Position numbers and translations under genes: made by a program. The notes beneath the pieces were generated by a model. It was not told where the DNA came from, made no database searches, and saw only the letters and a program-made list of their open reading frames with translations. This document shows positions 41,571 through 50,462 of a stretch of 64,000 nucleotides of DNA, in pieces. Source of the DNA: Methylobacillus caricis (GTDB lineage Bacteria > Pseudomonadota > Gammaproteobacteria > Burkholderiales > Methylophilaceae); contig NZ_JAJAVD010000001.1 in assembly GCF_020532705.1 (NCBI RefSeq), forward strand, positions 310,001 through 374,000, read 5' to 3'. Within the stretch, counting starts at the first letter, position 1; each line of letters begins with the position of its first letter.

Positions 41571-42983
41571 ATGTCGCGCATGGAAACCTTCCCAATATTC
41601 ATGAAAATCCGCGATTGCCCATGCGTGGTAGTCGGCGGTGGTGATGTCGCCAGCCGTAAAGTCAGCCTGTTGCTCAAGGCTGGTGGGGATGTCACTGTCA
41701 TTGCCCCTATGCTGTATGCAAGCCTGGTTGAGTTGTTGAAAGCTGGAAATATCAAATATCTCAATACCGTATTTGAACCGTCCCAGCTTGATGAGGCCTG
41801 TGTCGTGATTGCCGCGACTGACGATGAAGACGTCAATCGGCAGGTATCCGAGGCAGCGAGAGCACGCAATATCCCGGTGAATGTGGTGGATGCTCCCGAG
41901 TTATGTACTTTCATCGTTCCTTCGATTGTTGACAGGTCACCCATCCTGGTGGCAGTTTCCAGTGGTGGTGCGGCGCCGGTATTGGCTCGCATGCTGAGAG
42001 CGCGGATCGAAACCATGATTCCTTCCAGTTATGGCAGGCTGGCGGCGCTGGCAGCGGATTTCCGCGATCAGGTGAAACGGCGTTTCAGCAATAGCCAGCA
42101 ACGGCGCATTTTCTGGGAGGATGTATTCCAGGGCCCGATCGGCGAGCAGGTATTGTCAGGCCGGGAGCCAGCGGCCCGTCTTGCATTGCAGCAGGTATTG
42201 AAAGATTCCGGCGATGCCCATCACGGAGAGGTGTATCTGGTAGGCGGCGGGCCAGGCGACCCGGATTTGCTGACTTTTCGTGCCTTGCGCCTGATGCAGC
42301 AGGCGGATGTGTGTGTTTACGACAAGCTGGTCAGCAAGGAGGTGATGGAGCTGGTGCGTCGTGATGCCGACCTGATTTATGTTGGCAAGGCCAGGGATCA
42401 GCATACCTTGCCGCAGGAGAAGATCAATGATCTGCTGGTGCGGCTGGCGCAGGAAGGCAAGCGTGTATTGCGCTTGAAGGGGGGCGACCCTTTCATTTTT
42501 GGCCGAGGGGGGGAGGAAATAGAAACCCTGATGGAACACGGGGTGCCGTTCCAGGTAGTGCCCGGGATTACTGCAGCCAATGGTGTTTCCAGTTATGCCG
42601 GGATTCCGTTGACGCACCGTGATTATGCGCAATCATGCCTGTTTACCACTGGGCATCTCAAGGATGGCAGCGTTGATCTGGATTGGCCTGCATTGGTCAG
42701 GTCTGGACAAACCGTGGTGATTTACATGGGGCTGATCGGCCTGCCGGAAATCTGCCGGCAATTGGTTGCTCATGGAGCGCCTGCCGATCGACCAATTGCG
42801 ATAGTTCAACAAGGCACCACACAGCGGCAGCGCGTGATTGCCGGCACCTTGGCCACCTTGGCCGAGAAGGTGCAGGTTGCCGCATTGAAGGCGCCATGCC
42901 TGATTATTGTCGGGGAAGTGGTGAGTTTGCGCGAAAAACTTGCTTGGTTTGAACCGTCACCTGGGGCTGGATCGGCAGAATAA
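41571..42983 (+). CDS. cysG: Siroheme synthase CysG (trifunctional)
   Basis: A 470-aa fusion. The N-terminal CysG-B part (about 1-210) is an NAD-dependent precorrin-2 dehydrogenase/ferrochelatase (VVVGGGDVASRKVSLLLKAG). The C-terminal CysG-A part is uroporphyrinogen III methyltransferase (VYLVGGGPGDPDLLTFRAL; RLKGGDPFIFGRGGEE; VVPGITAANGVSSYAGIPLT). It makes siroheme for sulfite and nitrite reductases, tying it to the sulfur genes in this window. Its last 80 bp overlap the 3' end of the convergent sensor kinase gene. Confidence 0.96.
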   Translation: MSRMETFPIFMKIRDCPCVVVGGGDVASRKVSLLLKAGGDVTVIAPMLYASLVELLKAGNIKYLNTVFEPSQLDEACVVIAATDDEDVNRQVSEAARARNIPVNVVDAPELCTFIVPSIVDRSPILVAVSSGGAAPVLARMLRARIETMIPSSYGRLAALAADFRDQVKRRFSNSQQRRIFWEDVFQGPIGEQVLSGREPAARLALQQVLKDSGDAHHGEVYLVGGGPGDPDLLTFRALRLMQQADVCVYDKLVSKEVMELVRRDADLIYVGKARDQHTLPQEKINDLLVRLAQEGKRVLRLKGGDPFIFGRGGEEIETLMEHGVPFQVVPGITAANGVSSYAGIPLTHRDYAQSCLFTTGHLKDGSVDLDWPALVRSGQTVVIYMGLIGLPEICRQLVAHGAPADRPIAIVQQGTTQRQRVIAGTLATLAEKVQVAALKAPCLIIVGEVVSLREKLAWFEPSPGAGSAE

Positions 42984-44268
42984 GCCTGGCTTCCAGGCCG
43001 CCCTGTGGACGGTTGAGCAGGGTCAGCTGGCCTTTATGCAATTTAGCAATGCGGTCGGAGATTGCCAAGCCAAGCCCACTGCCGCTCTTGTTGCCACGCG
43101 CAGTATCCAGCCGTTCAAAGGGGCGCAGCAGGCGTTCCATTTGCGAGGCTGGGATGCCTGGTCCATTGTCCAGTACGCTGAGGATGATGTTGCCGGCGGT
43201 AATGCGTGTAGTGAGCGTGACTTCCCCGCCTCCATAGGCAAATGCATTGTCCACCAGATTGCCGAGCAGTCGCTGCATCGCCAGTGGGCGCAAGGGAATG
43301 AGGTGGGTGGGCCCTAATGAGAGCGTGAGCTTTCGTCCTGCACGAATGTGGCGGTCGGCAATTGACGTCAATAAGGCATTGAGGTCCATCATCTGCGTGG
43401 GTTCGCCCTCAATGCCGCGTACAAAGTCCAGGAACTGGTGAATGATGCTGTCCATGTCGCCAATATCCTGAATCATGCCGGCCTTGAGGCTGGAGCAATG
43501 CTCATCAGGCAGCATTTCCACGGAAAGTCGCAGTCGTGCGAGAGGGGTGCGCAAGTCATGCGAAATCCCGGCTAGCAACAATGTTCTCTCGTTGTCCAGC
43601 CTGACCAGGGCTTCTGTCATTTCATTGAAGGTTCGGCTGACTTCGCGCAGCTCATGTGCGCCTTCTTCCGGCAGTGGAGGCGGATACTCACCGCTGCTAA
43701 GACGGCCTGCGGCCTTTACCAGCAACCTGAGAGGGTGGTGGATGTTGGAGGCGATCAGGTAGGCGCCCAATAATGACAGCATGATCACCAGCGCGCCCCA
43801 TCCCAGCCATTGCCAAGGGAAGGGGCGGTCTACTTGTATGCGTGGTATCACCACCCAGTAGTCATCCTGGCCCAGGCTGAAGCTTACCCAAAGGCCGGGA
43901 ATGCCAAAATGGTTCATGACCACCAGCGTATCCTTGCCCAGGCGTTCGCGGATTTTCTTGGCGATCAGGCGAATCAGCAGGTCATTCGGCAGAGGCTCGA
44001 TTTCTTCCAGCATATCGGCTGCATAGATGCGCACCCCTTCCCGGCCGGATAGTTCTGAAAGTAAAGCCAATCGCCGGTTCTCATGTGCAGCCAGCAACGA
44101 GGCGCGCGTGTAGTTCACTACGGTGATGGCCTGCAAAGCTGCAGACATGGCACGGGGTTCGCTCTCGAAATAATCGAATAGCTTGAGTGCTGCAAATTGT
44201 CCTGCGGCCAGCAGCAGGGCGATCAGCAGCATGACGCGTGCAAGCAGGGTGCGAGGTAGTAGGCTCAC
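42904..44268 (-). CDS. envZ: EnvZ-like sensor histidine kinase
   Basis: A 454-aa inner-membrane kinase. Two membrane helices flank a periplasmic domain of about 120 residues; then come HAMP, the H-box ISHDLRTPLARLRLS, the N-box NLVDNAFAYGG, DNGPGIP and GSGLGLAIS. It phosphorylates the OmpR encoded 12 bp upstream. The start is GTG at 44268 without a strong ribosome binding site. The C-terminus runs 80 bp into cysG on the other strand. Confidence 0.93.
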   Translation of the reverse strand: MSLLPRTLLARVMLLIALLLAAGQFAALKLFDYFESEPRAMSAALQAITVVNYTRASLLAAHENRRLALLSELSGREGVRIYAADMLEEIEPLPNDLLIRLIAKKIRERLGKDTLVVMNHFGIPGLWVSFSLGQDDYWVVIPRIQVDRPFPWQWLGWGALVIMLSLLGAYLIASNIHHPLRLLVKAAGRLSSGEYPPPLPEEGAHELREVSRTFNEMTEALVRLDNERTLLLAGISHDLRTPLARLRLSVEMLPDEHCSSLKAGMIQDIGDMDSIIHQFLDFVRGIEGEPTQMMDLNALLTSIADRHIRAGRKLTLSLGPTHLIPLRPLAMQRLLGNLVDNAFAYGGGEVTLTTRITAGNIILSVLDNGPGIPASQMERLLRPFERLDTARGNKSGSGLGLAISDRIAKLHKGQLTLLNRPQGGLEARLILPIQPQVTVQTKQVFRANSPLPRQ

Positions 44269-44280
44269 AATAAACGAGGG

Positions 44281-45009
44281 TCAGCTTTTCTGGGTTTCGC
44301 CATCGGGAACAAACACATAGCCAAACCCCCACATGGTTTGCAGATAGCGTGGATGGGCAGGATCGGGCTCGATAAGCCTGCGCAGGCGTGATACCTGTAC
44401 ATCAATGCTGCGGTCAAATACATCCAGTTCGCGGCCACGTGCTAGTTGCATCAGGCGGTCACGCGACAGCGGTTGGCGTGGGTGATCTACAAATACCTTG
44501 AGCAGGGCAAACTCACCACTGGTGATGGTCACGGATTCGCCGTTTTTTGTCAGGGAGCGGGTGGATGGATCAAACACAAACTCCCCAAAGCTAATATTGT
44601 CGGCTTCTGCTACCGGTGTTCCTGGCGGCAGGCGGCCATGTCGGCGCATGACGGCATTGATGCGGGCCAGCAGTTCCCGTGGATTGAATGGCTTGGGCAG
44701 ATAATCATCTGCACCCATTTCCAGGCCGATAATACGGTCAATTTCATCGCCGCGGGCTGTGAGCATAATCACCGGAATAGTGCTGCCATTGGCGCGCAAA
44801 CGGCGACAGATGGCCAGGCCATCTTCCCCGGGCAGCATCAGGTCCAATACCAGCAGGTCCACATGTTCGTGTGCCAGCGCCTGATCCATTTCGGTTGCGT
44901 CGGAGACAGTCTTCACGTTGAAGCCCTGTTCGCCCAGATAGCGTTGCAATAACTCGCGCATGCGCAAGTCATCGTCCACCATTAATATTTTCTTAGAGGG
45001 TATCTGCAT
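44281..45009 (-). CDS. ompR: OmpR-family response regulator
   Basis: A 242-aa regulator: receiver domain with VDDDLRMRELL, phospho-acceptor Asp in LLVLDLMLPGEDG and Lys in LPKPFNPRE, followed by a winged-helix DNA-binding domain (RLMQLARGRELDVFDRSIDV, VSRLRRLIE, GFGYVFV). The close match to OmpR, including ARGREL and DRSIDVQ, with envZ next to it, indicates osmotic or envelope control of porins. Confidence 0.94.
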   Translation of the reverse strand: MQIPSKKILMVDDDLRMRELLQRYLGEQGFNVKTVSDATEMDQALAHEHVDLLVLDLMLPGEDGLAICRRLRANGSTIPVIMLTARGDEIDRIIGLEMGADDYLPKPFNPRELLARINAVMRRHGRLPPGTPVAEADNISFGEFVFDPSTRSLTKNGESVTITSGEFALLKVFVDHPRQPLSRDRLMQLARGRELDVFDRSIDVQVSRLRRLIEPDPAHPRYLQTMWGFGYVFVPDGETQKS

Positions 45010-45373
45010 AGTAATATTTTCTGCGGAATGGAGGTCAATGAAAAGTGTTATTTATCGTTGTGTACTAATTTAACGTCCACGGACTATATGCTTGATTGGC
45101 ATGAAATCCATATATTCAAGAGCTATCAATATTGTTACAAAATTTTACAATGCGACGCTGATATGAAACATTCAGTTTACATCAATGGAGCATGATGTCG
45201 CCTCAATCAAGATCAAATCAAACCTTCTTGTGTTAGTCTGATCTATTATTTAAAGAGAGAATATTTTCTCCATAATGTGTACGGCAGCAGGTGTTTACCT
45301 GTTCTTGCTCGGATTGAAAGCTGTGAATTGAGGCGTATGAACCATATGATCTGGAAGTGTACGGTTTAGCTTT
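45010..45373. promoter_or_regulatory. Divergent control region ompR / EF-hand gene with OmpR-box-like repeats
   Basis: 364 bp without a gene. GTTACAAAATTTTACAA (45134-45150) and GAAACATTCAGTTTACATC (45165-45183) resemble tandem OmpR half-site pairs. They are spaced about three helical turns apart, 125-175 bp upstream of ompR. Autoregulation or control of the EF-hand gene is possible. The rest shows no RNA or protein feature I recognise. Confidence 0.35.
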
Positions 45374-45943
45374 ATGTTGATAGTGACTGATCTTATTGCT
45401 CATCAAAAGCATGTATTGCTTATTGCCCTGGCCTTGATGGGCTGCGCTGGATTGGCGATTGCTGCCGGTCCTCGTGACAAAACTGCCGAGTCATTGGCAG
45501 AAAGCGAATTGCAAGACATGCCTGGCCCCCAGATTCACCAGACGCTGGATGGCAGGATCAGCCTTGAAGACAGGTTGCGCTTGCGTCGTGATCTCGATGA
45601 ATACTCTCGAAGTGCTGATGCTGCTCACGTCCAGATAGAAGACCGTCGCCGGGTCATGCGTCAACGCATGTTGGAGCGATTTCAGGAAGCAGATCGTGAC
45701 AATAATGGCGTGATTTCGCGCGAAGAGGCCACCGAGCTTTTGCCGCAGGTGGCCCGTCATTTCATGCAGTTTGATCTCAATGGTGATGGAGTGATCACCA
45801 TGAGCGAACTGGAGACCGTACAAGCCCGTATCGTTGAACGGCAGCATATGGCGATTGAGAAAAAGGAAATACAGGATATTTCCGAGCAGGCAAAAACGAA
45901 ATCCAAAGAGGCCGCAGTAATACCAACCAAGCGGTCATTGTAA
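45374..45943 (+). CDS. Secreted EF-hand calcium-binding protein
   Basis: A 189-aa protein with an N-terminal hydrophobic segment (VLLIALALMGCAGLAIAAG; signal peptide or anchor) and two EF-hands, DRDNNGVISREE (about residues 111-122) and DLNGDGVITMSE (about 136-147), separated by 13 residues. Probably a periplasmic calcium-binding protein; the partner is unknown. The ribosome binding site is weak and the start is uncertain. Followed by a strong terminator. Confidence 0.82.
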   Translation: MLIVTDLIAHQKHVLLIALALMGCAGLAIAAGPRDKTAESLAESELQDMPGPQIHQTLDGRISLEDRLRLRRDLDEYSRSADAAHVQIEDRRRVMRQRMLERFQEADRDNNGVISREEATELLPQVARHFMQFDLNGDGVITMSELETVQARIVERQHMAIEKKEIQDISEQAKTKSKEAAVIPTKRSL

Positions 45944-45986
45944 TTAAGTTGTTATTCCAATAATAAACCTTCCTTGTGAAACCTGA

Positions 45987-46018
45987 AGCACTGCCTTGCC
46001 GGGACAGTGCTTTTTTTT
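45987..46018 (+). terminator. Intrinsic terminator of the EF-hand gene
   Basis: AGCACTG (45987-45993) pairs with CAGTGCT (46005-46011) and is followed by eight T. Confidence 0.9.
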
Positions 46019-46125
46019 GTCCGTTGGCCACGACGAACTTACTGTGCTTGATAGCTGGTAGAAGTATAGCGTGTTGATAATAATCATAAAAAATACATGG
46101 CCTGAATATTGCTGAGCTTAACTCT

Positions 46126-46149
46126 GCTCTGGTAGAGCCTCTTTTTTTT
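46126..46149 (+). terminator. Terminator-like hairpin in the osmB-like leader
   Basis: GCTCT (46126-46130), GGT, AGAGC (46134-46138), then CTC and eight T (46142-46149), ending directly before the AAGGAAA ribosome binding site of the OsmB-like gene. As another terminator lies at 46018, this one should act on a transcript starting between them: either a small RNA or an attenuated leader. Confidence 0.5.
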
Positions 46150-46164
46150 CACAAGGAAATTAAA

Positions 46165-46377
46165 ATGAATAAGACCATTGCTAGTGTATTGTTACTCATC
46201 ATGTTGAGTGGTTGTTCGGGCTTGTCCACCCGGCAGAAAAATGCTGCAACCGGTGCTGCTATTGGTGGAGTGGCCGGTGCCGTACTGACAGGCGGCAGCT
46301 CGTTCGGTACAGTAGGCGGTGCCGCGATTGGCGGGGTGATCGGCCATGGTGTGGATTCTGTTGGCAAGAAGAAATAA
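46165..46377 (+). CDS. OsmB-like glycine-zipper lipoprotein
   Basis: A 70-aa outer-membrane lipoprotein: signal MNKTIASVLLLIMLSGC with lipobox LSGC, then TRQKNAATGAAIGGVAGAVL and GTVGGAAIGGVIGHGVDS, glycine-zipper repeats as in OsmB. Such proteins are induced by osmotic and stationary stress. Ribosome binding site AAGGAAA. Confidence 0.88.
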   Translation: MNKTIASVLLLIMLSGCSGLSTRQKNAATGAAIGGVAGAVLTGGSSFGTVGGAAIGGVIGHGVDSVGKKK

Positions 46378-46553
46378 GCCTGTCGGGATTGATAGACAGT
46401 TTAATAGCCTGATCTGACAGCAGGTTTCATTCTTCTGATTGTTCTTGTCTCAATTCCGAGACGGGACAACCTCTTTATTGATGATGGCTAGAATTAAGGA
46501 TTGTTTAACGCCATCATGCATGGCGGATGTACATGCGGTAAGCTGTTGATACC

Positions 46554-47690
46554 ATGAGTGAGCACATTGAAATTGGTACAGGCATCGGGGAACTTAAGCC
46601 GGCAGAGTGGGATGCACTCGGAGATGGGTCACCTTTGCTCAGCCATGCCTTGCTTAGTGCTTTGGAATACACGGGATGTGTAGGTGGCGAAACTGGCTGG
46701 CAATCATGCCCTTTGCTGGTGAGAAGGGGAGGCGTCCTTGTGGGCGCCGTTCCGCTCTACGTAAAAAGCCACTCATATGGCGAATATGTATTTGACTGGT
46801 CTTGGGCTGATGCCTATGCCCAACATGGTCTTGAATATTATCCCAAGCTGGTGGCAGCCATTCCTTTTACGCCTATCACTGGTGCACGCCTGCTTTCTCC
46901 TGATCCGATAATTCGCCAGCAGATGGCGGATCAGATGGTAGGATATTTGTTCAGCCTCCAGTTTTCATCTGTACATGTCCTGTTTCCAGATGAGGCGTCG
47001 GCAGCGACTTTGCAGCAACAAGGATGGATCAGGCGTCCGGGTGTGCAGTTTCGCTGGGAAAATCAGGGTTTTGCAAGTTTTGACGAATTCCTGATGACGC
47101 TTGCGCATGACAAGCGCAAGAAAATCCGCCAGGAGCGAAAGAAAGTAACAGCGGCAGGCATCAGTTGTCGCCAGTTGATAGGCAGTGAGATCACTACTCG
47201 CGACTGGGATTTCTTTTATGCCTGCTACGTCAATACCTATCTGCAACATCGCTCAACGCCTTATCTCACAAGAGAATTTTTCCATGAACTTGGTCAGCGA
47301 TTGCCAGACCATGTGATGCTGGTGCTGGCTGAGGTGAATGGCAAACCGCTGGCTGGGGCATTGAATCTTTATGATGACGAATGCTTGTATGGCCGTTATT
47401 GGGGAGCATTGGCTTATGTGCCCAACCTGCATTTTGAGTTGTGCTATTACCAGGCACAGGAGTTCTGCATAGCGCGGGGCATACGTTATTTTGAAGGCGG
47501 CGCACAGGGTGAGCACAAGCTGGCACGCGGTTTCACGCCGCGGGAGACTTGTTCATTCCATCAACTGGCGCATCCGGATTTTGAGGCGGCAGTCAGGCGC
47601 TTTGTTATGCGTGAGGAACGCGGGATGGCTCAATATCATCAAGAGCTTGACGAGAGGGTTCCTTACAAGAAGCTGGAGATGGGCAAGTGA
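46554..47690 (+). CDS. FemAB/GNAT-like acyltransferase (DUF482 family)
   Basis: A 378-aa protein of the peptidogalycan-biosynthesis/DUF482 group with a GNAT-type fold. Family features: PLYVKSHSYGEYVFDWSWAD, HDKRKKIRQERKKV, and the C-terminal RYFEGGAQGEHKLARGF and YHQELDERVPYKK. The substrate is unknown. Convergent with the antiporter gene, 33 bp away. Confidence 0.87.
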   Translation: MSEHIEIGTGIGELKPAEWDALGDGSPLLSHALLSALEYTGCVGGETGWQSCPLLVRRGGVLVGAVPLYVKSHSYGEYVFDWSWADAYAQHGLEYYPKLVAAIPFTPITGARLLSPDPIIRQQMADQMVGYLFSLQFSSVHVLFPDEASAATLQQQGWIRRPGVQFRWENQGFASFDEFLMTLAHDKRKKIRQERKKVTAAGISCRQLIGSEITTRDWDFFYACYVNTYLQHRSTPYLTREFFHELGQRLPDHVMLVLAEVNGKPLAGALNLYDDECLYGRYWGALAYVPNLHFELCYYQAQEFCIARGIRYFEGGAQGEHKLARGFTPRETCSFHQLAHPDFEAAVRRFVMREERGMAQYHQELDERVPYKKLEMGK

Positions 47691-47723
47691 TTATTCTAGC
47701 GTGCGCCTGCGTGCGGAAGCTGA

Positions 47724-49391
47724 CTACCATTCCACACCAGCGCGTACCCAGTTGGCCATGCCTTTGGCAATTTCCCTTTCCCCCATGATGGTGTAGGAGG
47801 CACCGTGTTTCTCCAGGTGTTCGATCTGCGCATCCGAGTGCGCGCGAGCCACCACTTCAATCTGTGGGTTGATCCTGCGAGCATGTTCAATGATCTGGCC
47901 TGCTTCGAGCGCATCAGGGATGGCAACCAGCAGCCAGCGGGCAGAGCGGATATTGGCGGCTTCCATCATACCGGGCGCAGCGGCATTGCCGCATAACGCT
48001 GGTATGCCTTGTTCGCGCAAGGCTTGTACAACTTCCGGTTGATCTTCCAGCACGATAAATGGCTGGTCTTGCTGCTGCAAGGAGGCGCCTACCAGTTTGC
48101 CCACGCGGCCATATCCGATGAGGATGGCATGTGCATGCAAATAGGGATAGGAAATAGTGCGCGTGCCGCTTTCGCCTTTGAGGGGCCTTTTTTCCTCGCG
48201 GTTAAGCAGCCACGGTTTGAGTTTGTCCAGCCCCATGAAGAGCAAGGGATTAATGAGGATGGAAAGAATCGCACCGCTCAGGATGAGGTCGCGCCCGGTA
48301 TCAGACAACAAGCCAAGGGAAACCCCCAAGGCAGCCAGAATGAAGGAAAATTCGCCTATTTGTGCCAGGCTTGCCGAAATTGTCAGTGCAGTTCCAAGGG
48401 GATGGCGGAACGCGATGACGATTGCAAATGCTGCCAGTGATTTACCAATCACGATGATGAACAGAGTGGCCAATATCAGCCATGGCTCCCGCATAATGAT
48501 GGAGGGGTCGAACAACATGCCTACCGAGACGAAAAAAAGCACGGCAAACGCATCTCGCAATGGCAGTGATTCTTCAGCGGCCCTATGGCTCAGTTCCGAT
48601 TCGCTCAAAATCATGCCGGCGAAGAAAGCACCCAGTGCAAAGGACACGCCAAACAGGTAAGTCGACCCCAGGGCAAAGCCTAGGGCAATTGCCAGGACTG
48701 CCAGCCTGAATAGTTCCCGGGAGCCAGTGGCTGCTGTGCGTGCGAGCATCCATGGGATGATGCGCCTCCCTACAAGCAGCATGACAGCCACGAATGCAAT
48801 GACTTTTCCGATAGTGATTGCCAAGGTATGGATCAGCTCACTAGTGGTGACTGCATTGCCTTCCCCGCCAATCATGCTGCTGATGGCAGGTACCATGACC
48901 AATGCCAGCACCATGGCAATATCTTCCACAATCAACCAGCCGATGGCAATCTGGCCACGCTTGGTCTCCAGAATGCGTCGTTCCTGCAGCGCTGTGAGCA
49001 ATACCACAGTGCTGGCAGTAGAGAGCGCCAAGCCGAAAAGCAGCCCTTCGCCAAGGGGCCATCCTATGAACAGCGCTAATGACATGCCAAACAGAGTGGC
49101 AATGGCGATCTGGACAATGGCGCCTGGGATGGCAATGGATTTGACAGACAACAAATCCCTGAGGGAGAAATGCAGCCCGACCCCAAACATCAACAGGATG
49201 ACGCCAATTTCAGACAATTCATGGGCGAGGTCGGCATCTGCAACGAAACCGGGGGTAAACGGGCCGACGACAATTCCTGCGATCAGGTAGCCGATCAGTG
49301 GAGGCATGCGTAGACGATTCGCCAGCATGCCAAAGACAAACGCCAGCACAAGGCCTCCAACAATAGTGGCGATGAGGGGGGAGTGCTCCAT
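47724..49391 (-). CDS. ybaL: YbaL/KefB-type cation:proton antiporter
   Basis: A 555-aa CPA2 antiporter with about 12 membrane helices (LRMPPLIGYLIAGIVVGPF; FGVGLHFSLRDLL; LGAFFAGMILSESELSHRA) and a C-terminal TrkA-N nucleotide-binding domain (ILIGYGRVGKLVGASL). It probably exchanges K+ or Na+ for H+ under redox or pH control. The ATG at 49391 has no clear ribosome binding site. Confidence 0.93.
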   Translation of the reverse strand: MEHSPLIATIVGGLVLAFVFGMLANRLRMPPLIGYLIAGIVVGPFTPGFVADADLAHELSEIGVILLMFGVGLHFSLRDLLSVKSIAIPGAIVQIAIATLFGMSLALFIGWPLGEGLLFGLALSTASTVVLLTALQERRILETKRGQIAIGWLIVEDIAMVLALVMVPAISSMIGGEGNAVTTSELIHTLAITIGKVIAFVAVMLLVGRRIIPWMLARTAATGSRELFRLAVLAIALGFALGSTYLFGVSFALGAFFAGMILSESELSHRAAEESLPLRDAFAVLFFVSVGMLFDPSIIMREPWLILATLFIIVIGKSLAAFAIVIAFRHPLGTALTISASLAQIGEFSFILAALGVSLGLLSDTGRDLILSGAILSILINPLLFMGLDKLKPWLLNREEKRPLKGESGTRTISYPYLHAHAILIGYGRVGKLVGASLQQQDQPFIVLEDQPEVVQALREQGIPALCGNAAAPGMMEAANIRSARWLLVAIPDALEAGQIIEHARRINPQIEVVARAHSDAQIEHLEKHGASYTIMGEREIAKGMANWVRAGVEW

Positions 49392-49480
49392 CCGGGGGTA
49401 TGGCCTTTCACATATGGTTTAGACAGGCAACGCGCGTGGTGCCCAGCGAGGTCCCCAAAAATTACCTCAATATTATGTCA

Positions 49481-49514
49481 GCGTGCAACTATTAATATGA
49501 CAATTATTGCACGC
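49481..49514. repeat. Inverted repeat GCGTGCAA/TTGCACGC
   Basis: GCGTGCAA (49481-49488) and TTGCACGC (49507-49514), a perfect 8-bp inverted repeat with an 18-bp AT-rich centre, in the intergenic region upstream of ybaL and the following small gene. It could be an operator; no T-run argues against a terminator. Confidence 0.4.
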
Positions 49515-49648
49515 GATGGATGGGCAATCAGCGTTTTATATTATCTGCCATGTATCTGGCGTTCTCCTACAAACTTTTCAGCTAGTTACCTATATGGACA
49601 TCTTCAGCGCATGAGCTATGTTATCAGCACATAAAAAGAGGAATGCCC

Positions 49649-49843
49649 ATGGCGATTTTCACTATATCTGTATCTGAAAAAAATGCTGAAAATAAGGGAG
49701 CGCTATTGTGGAAAGAGTCCATTACAGCGGCAGACATTGAGGAAGCCTACAGGATCGGCAAGTCACAATTTGAGATGGAACGGCCTGATTGGAACACAGT
49801 GGATGTGGTCATCGAAGCGAGTTTTGCTTACGTGGAAAAGTAA
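49649..49843 (+). CDS. Small protein of unknown function
   Basis: A 64-aa soluble protein (MAIFTISVSEKNAENKG; ADIEEAYRIGKSQFEMERP). The ATG at 49649 is 7-8 nt after AGAGG, better than the ATG at 49643. No family recognised. It lies 46 bp ahead of another small gene on the same strand; both probably form one stress-related operon. Confidence 0.6.
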   Translation: MAIFTISVSEKNAENKGALLWKESITAADIEEAYRIGKSQFEMERPDWNTVDVVIEASFAYVEK

Positions 49844-49889
49844 GCCTGTGCTTGATCATGGTCGTCTTGGTTGGAAAAGGAGGGCAGTC

Positions 49890-50126
49890 ATGCAGTTGAT
49901 TGATAAATTGAAAACCCCATCGCCTGCACATCGGGTTTCACTGACAGGCAACGGATTTTCCATTATGCCTGTGGACGCAAGCAAGCATGCTTTTGAGGAA
50001 TTTCAAATAGTCGCCGAGGAAGCCATGAAATATGCCGAAGATGATTACAAAGTATCGGCTGTACATAAGAAGAATAGTGCGAGCTATACGCGGGTCTACT
50101 TTCACAAGACAAGCCATGTACATTAG
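49890..50126 (+). CDS. Small protein of unknown function
   Basis: A 78-aa soluble protein (MQLIDKLKTPSPAHRVSLTG; EEFQIVAEEAMKYAEDDYKV; YTRVYFHKTS). Excellent AAGGAGGG ribosome binding site 6 nt before the ATG at 49890. The frame extends further upstream but that part overlaps the previous gene. No family recognised. The stop codon lies in the loop of the terminator. Confidence 0.62.
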   Translation: MQLIDKLKTPSPAHRVSLTGNGFSIMPVDASKHAFEEFQIVAEEAMKYAEDDYKVSAVHKKNSASYTRVYFHKTSHVH

Positions 50127-50141
50127 CATGGCTTGTCTTGT
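50104..50141 (+). terminator. Long-stem terminator overlapping the stop codon
   Basis: A 15-bp perfect stem, 50104-50118 with 50127-50141 (core AAGCCATG/CATGGCTT), around an 8-nt loop that holds the TAG stop of the upstream small gene. No T-run beyond the stem. Confidence 0.6.
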
Positions 50142-50180
50142 ATCAGCATGGTGTTTTCCGCCTCCCGACCATTGAGTTGG

Positions 50181-50462
50181 TTAAGGTTTTGTGCGGTATT
50201 TGAGCAAAAACTCGTTTTCCATGAACTCGCAGGCTTCCGCCACATATTTTTTCTCAGTAGGAGACAATGGGGTATTGGCGTGATTTTTCCAGCACGATTT
50301 AATGGCTTCGCGGTCATTGGCTAGCTCTTTGGTATCAATTGCCTCGTGCTTGGTCGTGACAAAAAGATAGGTGAGCACCACCACGATGGGAGCCAGGAAA
50401 AGCCATAATTTGGCTTTGAGGCTTAAGCCATTACCAGAGTTTTGCTGAGTTGCGTTTGTCAT
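50181..50462 (-). CDS. Small single-pass membrane protein, unknown function
   Basis: A 93-aa protein with one membrane helix (LWLFLAPIVVVLTYLFV, about residues 19-36) and a charged periplasmic or cytoplasmic tail with two Cys (SCWKNH, EACEFM). GGGACAAC precedes the ATG. Divergent from sodC. No family recognised. Confidence 0.65.
   Translation of the reverse strand: MTNATQQNSGNGLSLKAKLWLFLAPIVVVLTYLFVTTKHEAIDTKELANDREAIKSCWKNHANTPLSPTEKKYVAEACEFMENEFLLKYRTKP

Noticed and set aside
41528-42016. 162-aa minus-strand frame at the start of cysG
   Set aside because: Opposite the conserved NAD-binding domain of cysG and rich in Ser/Thr shadow composition.
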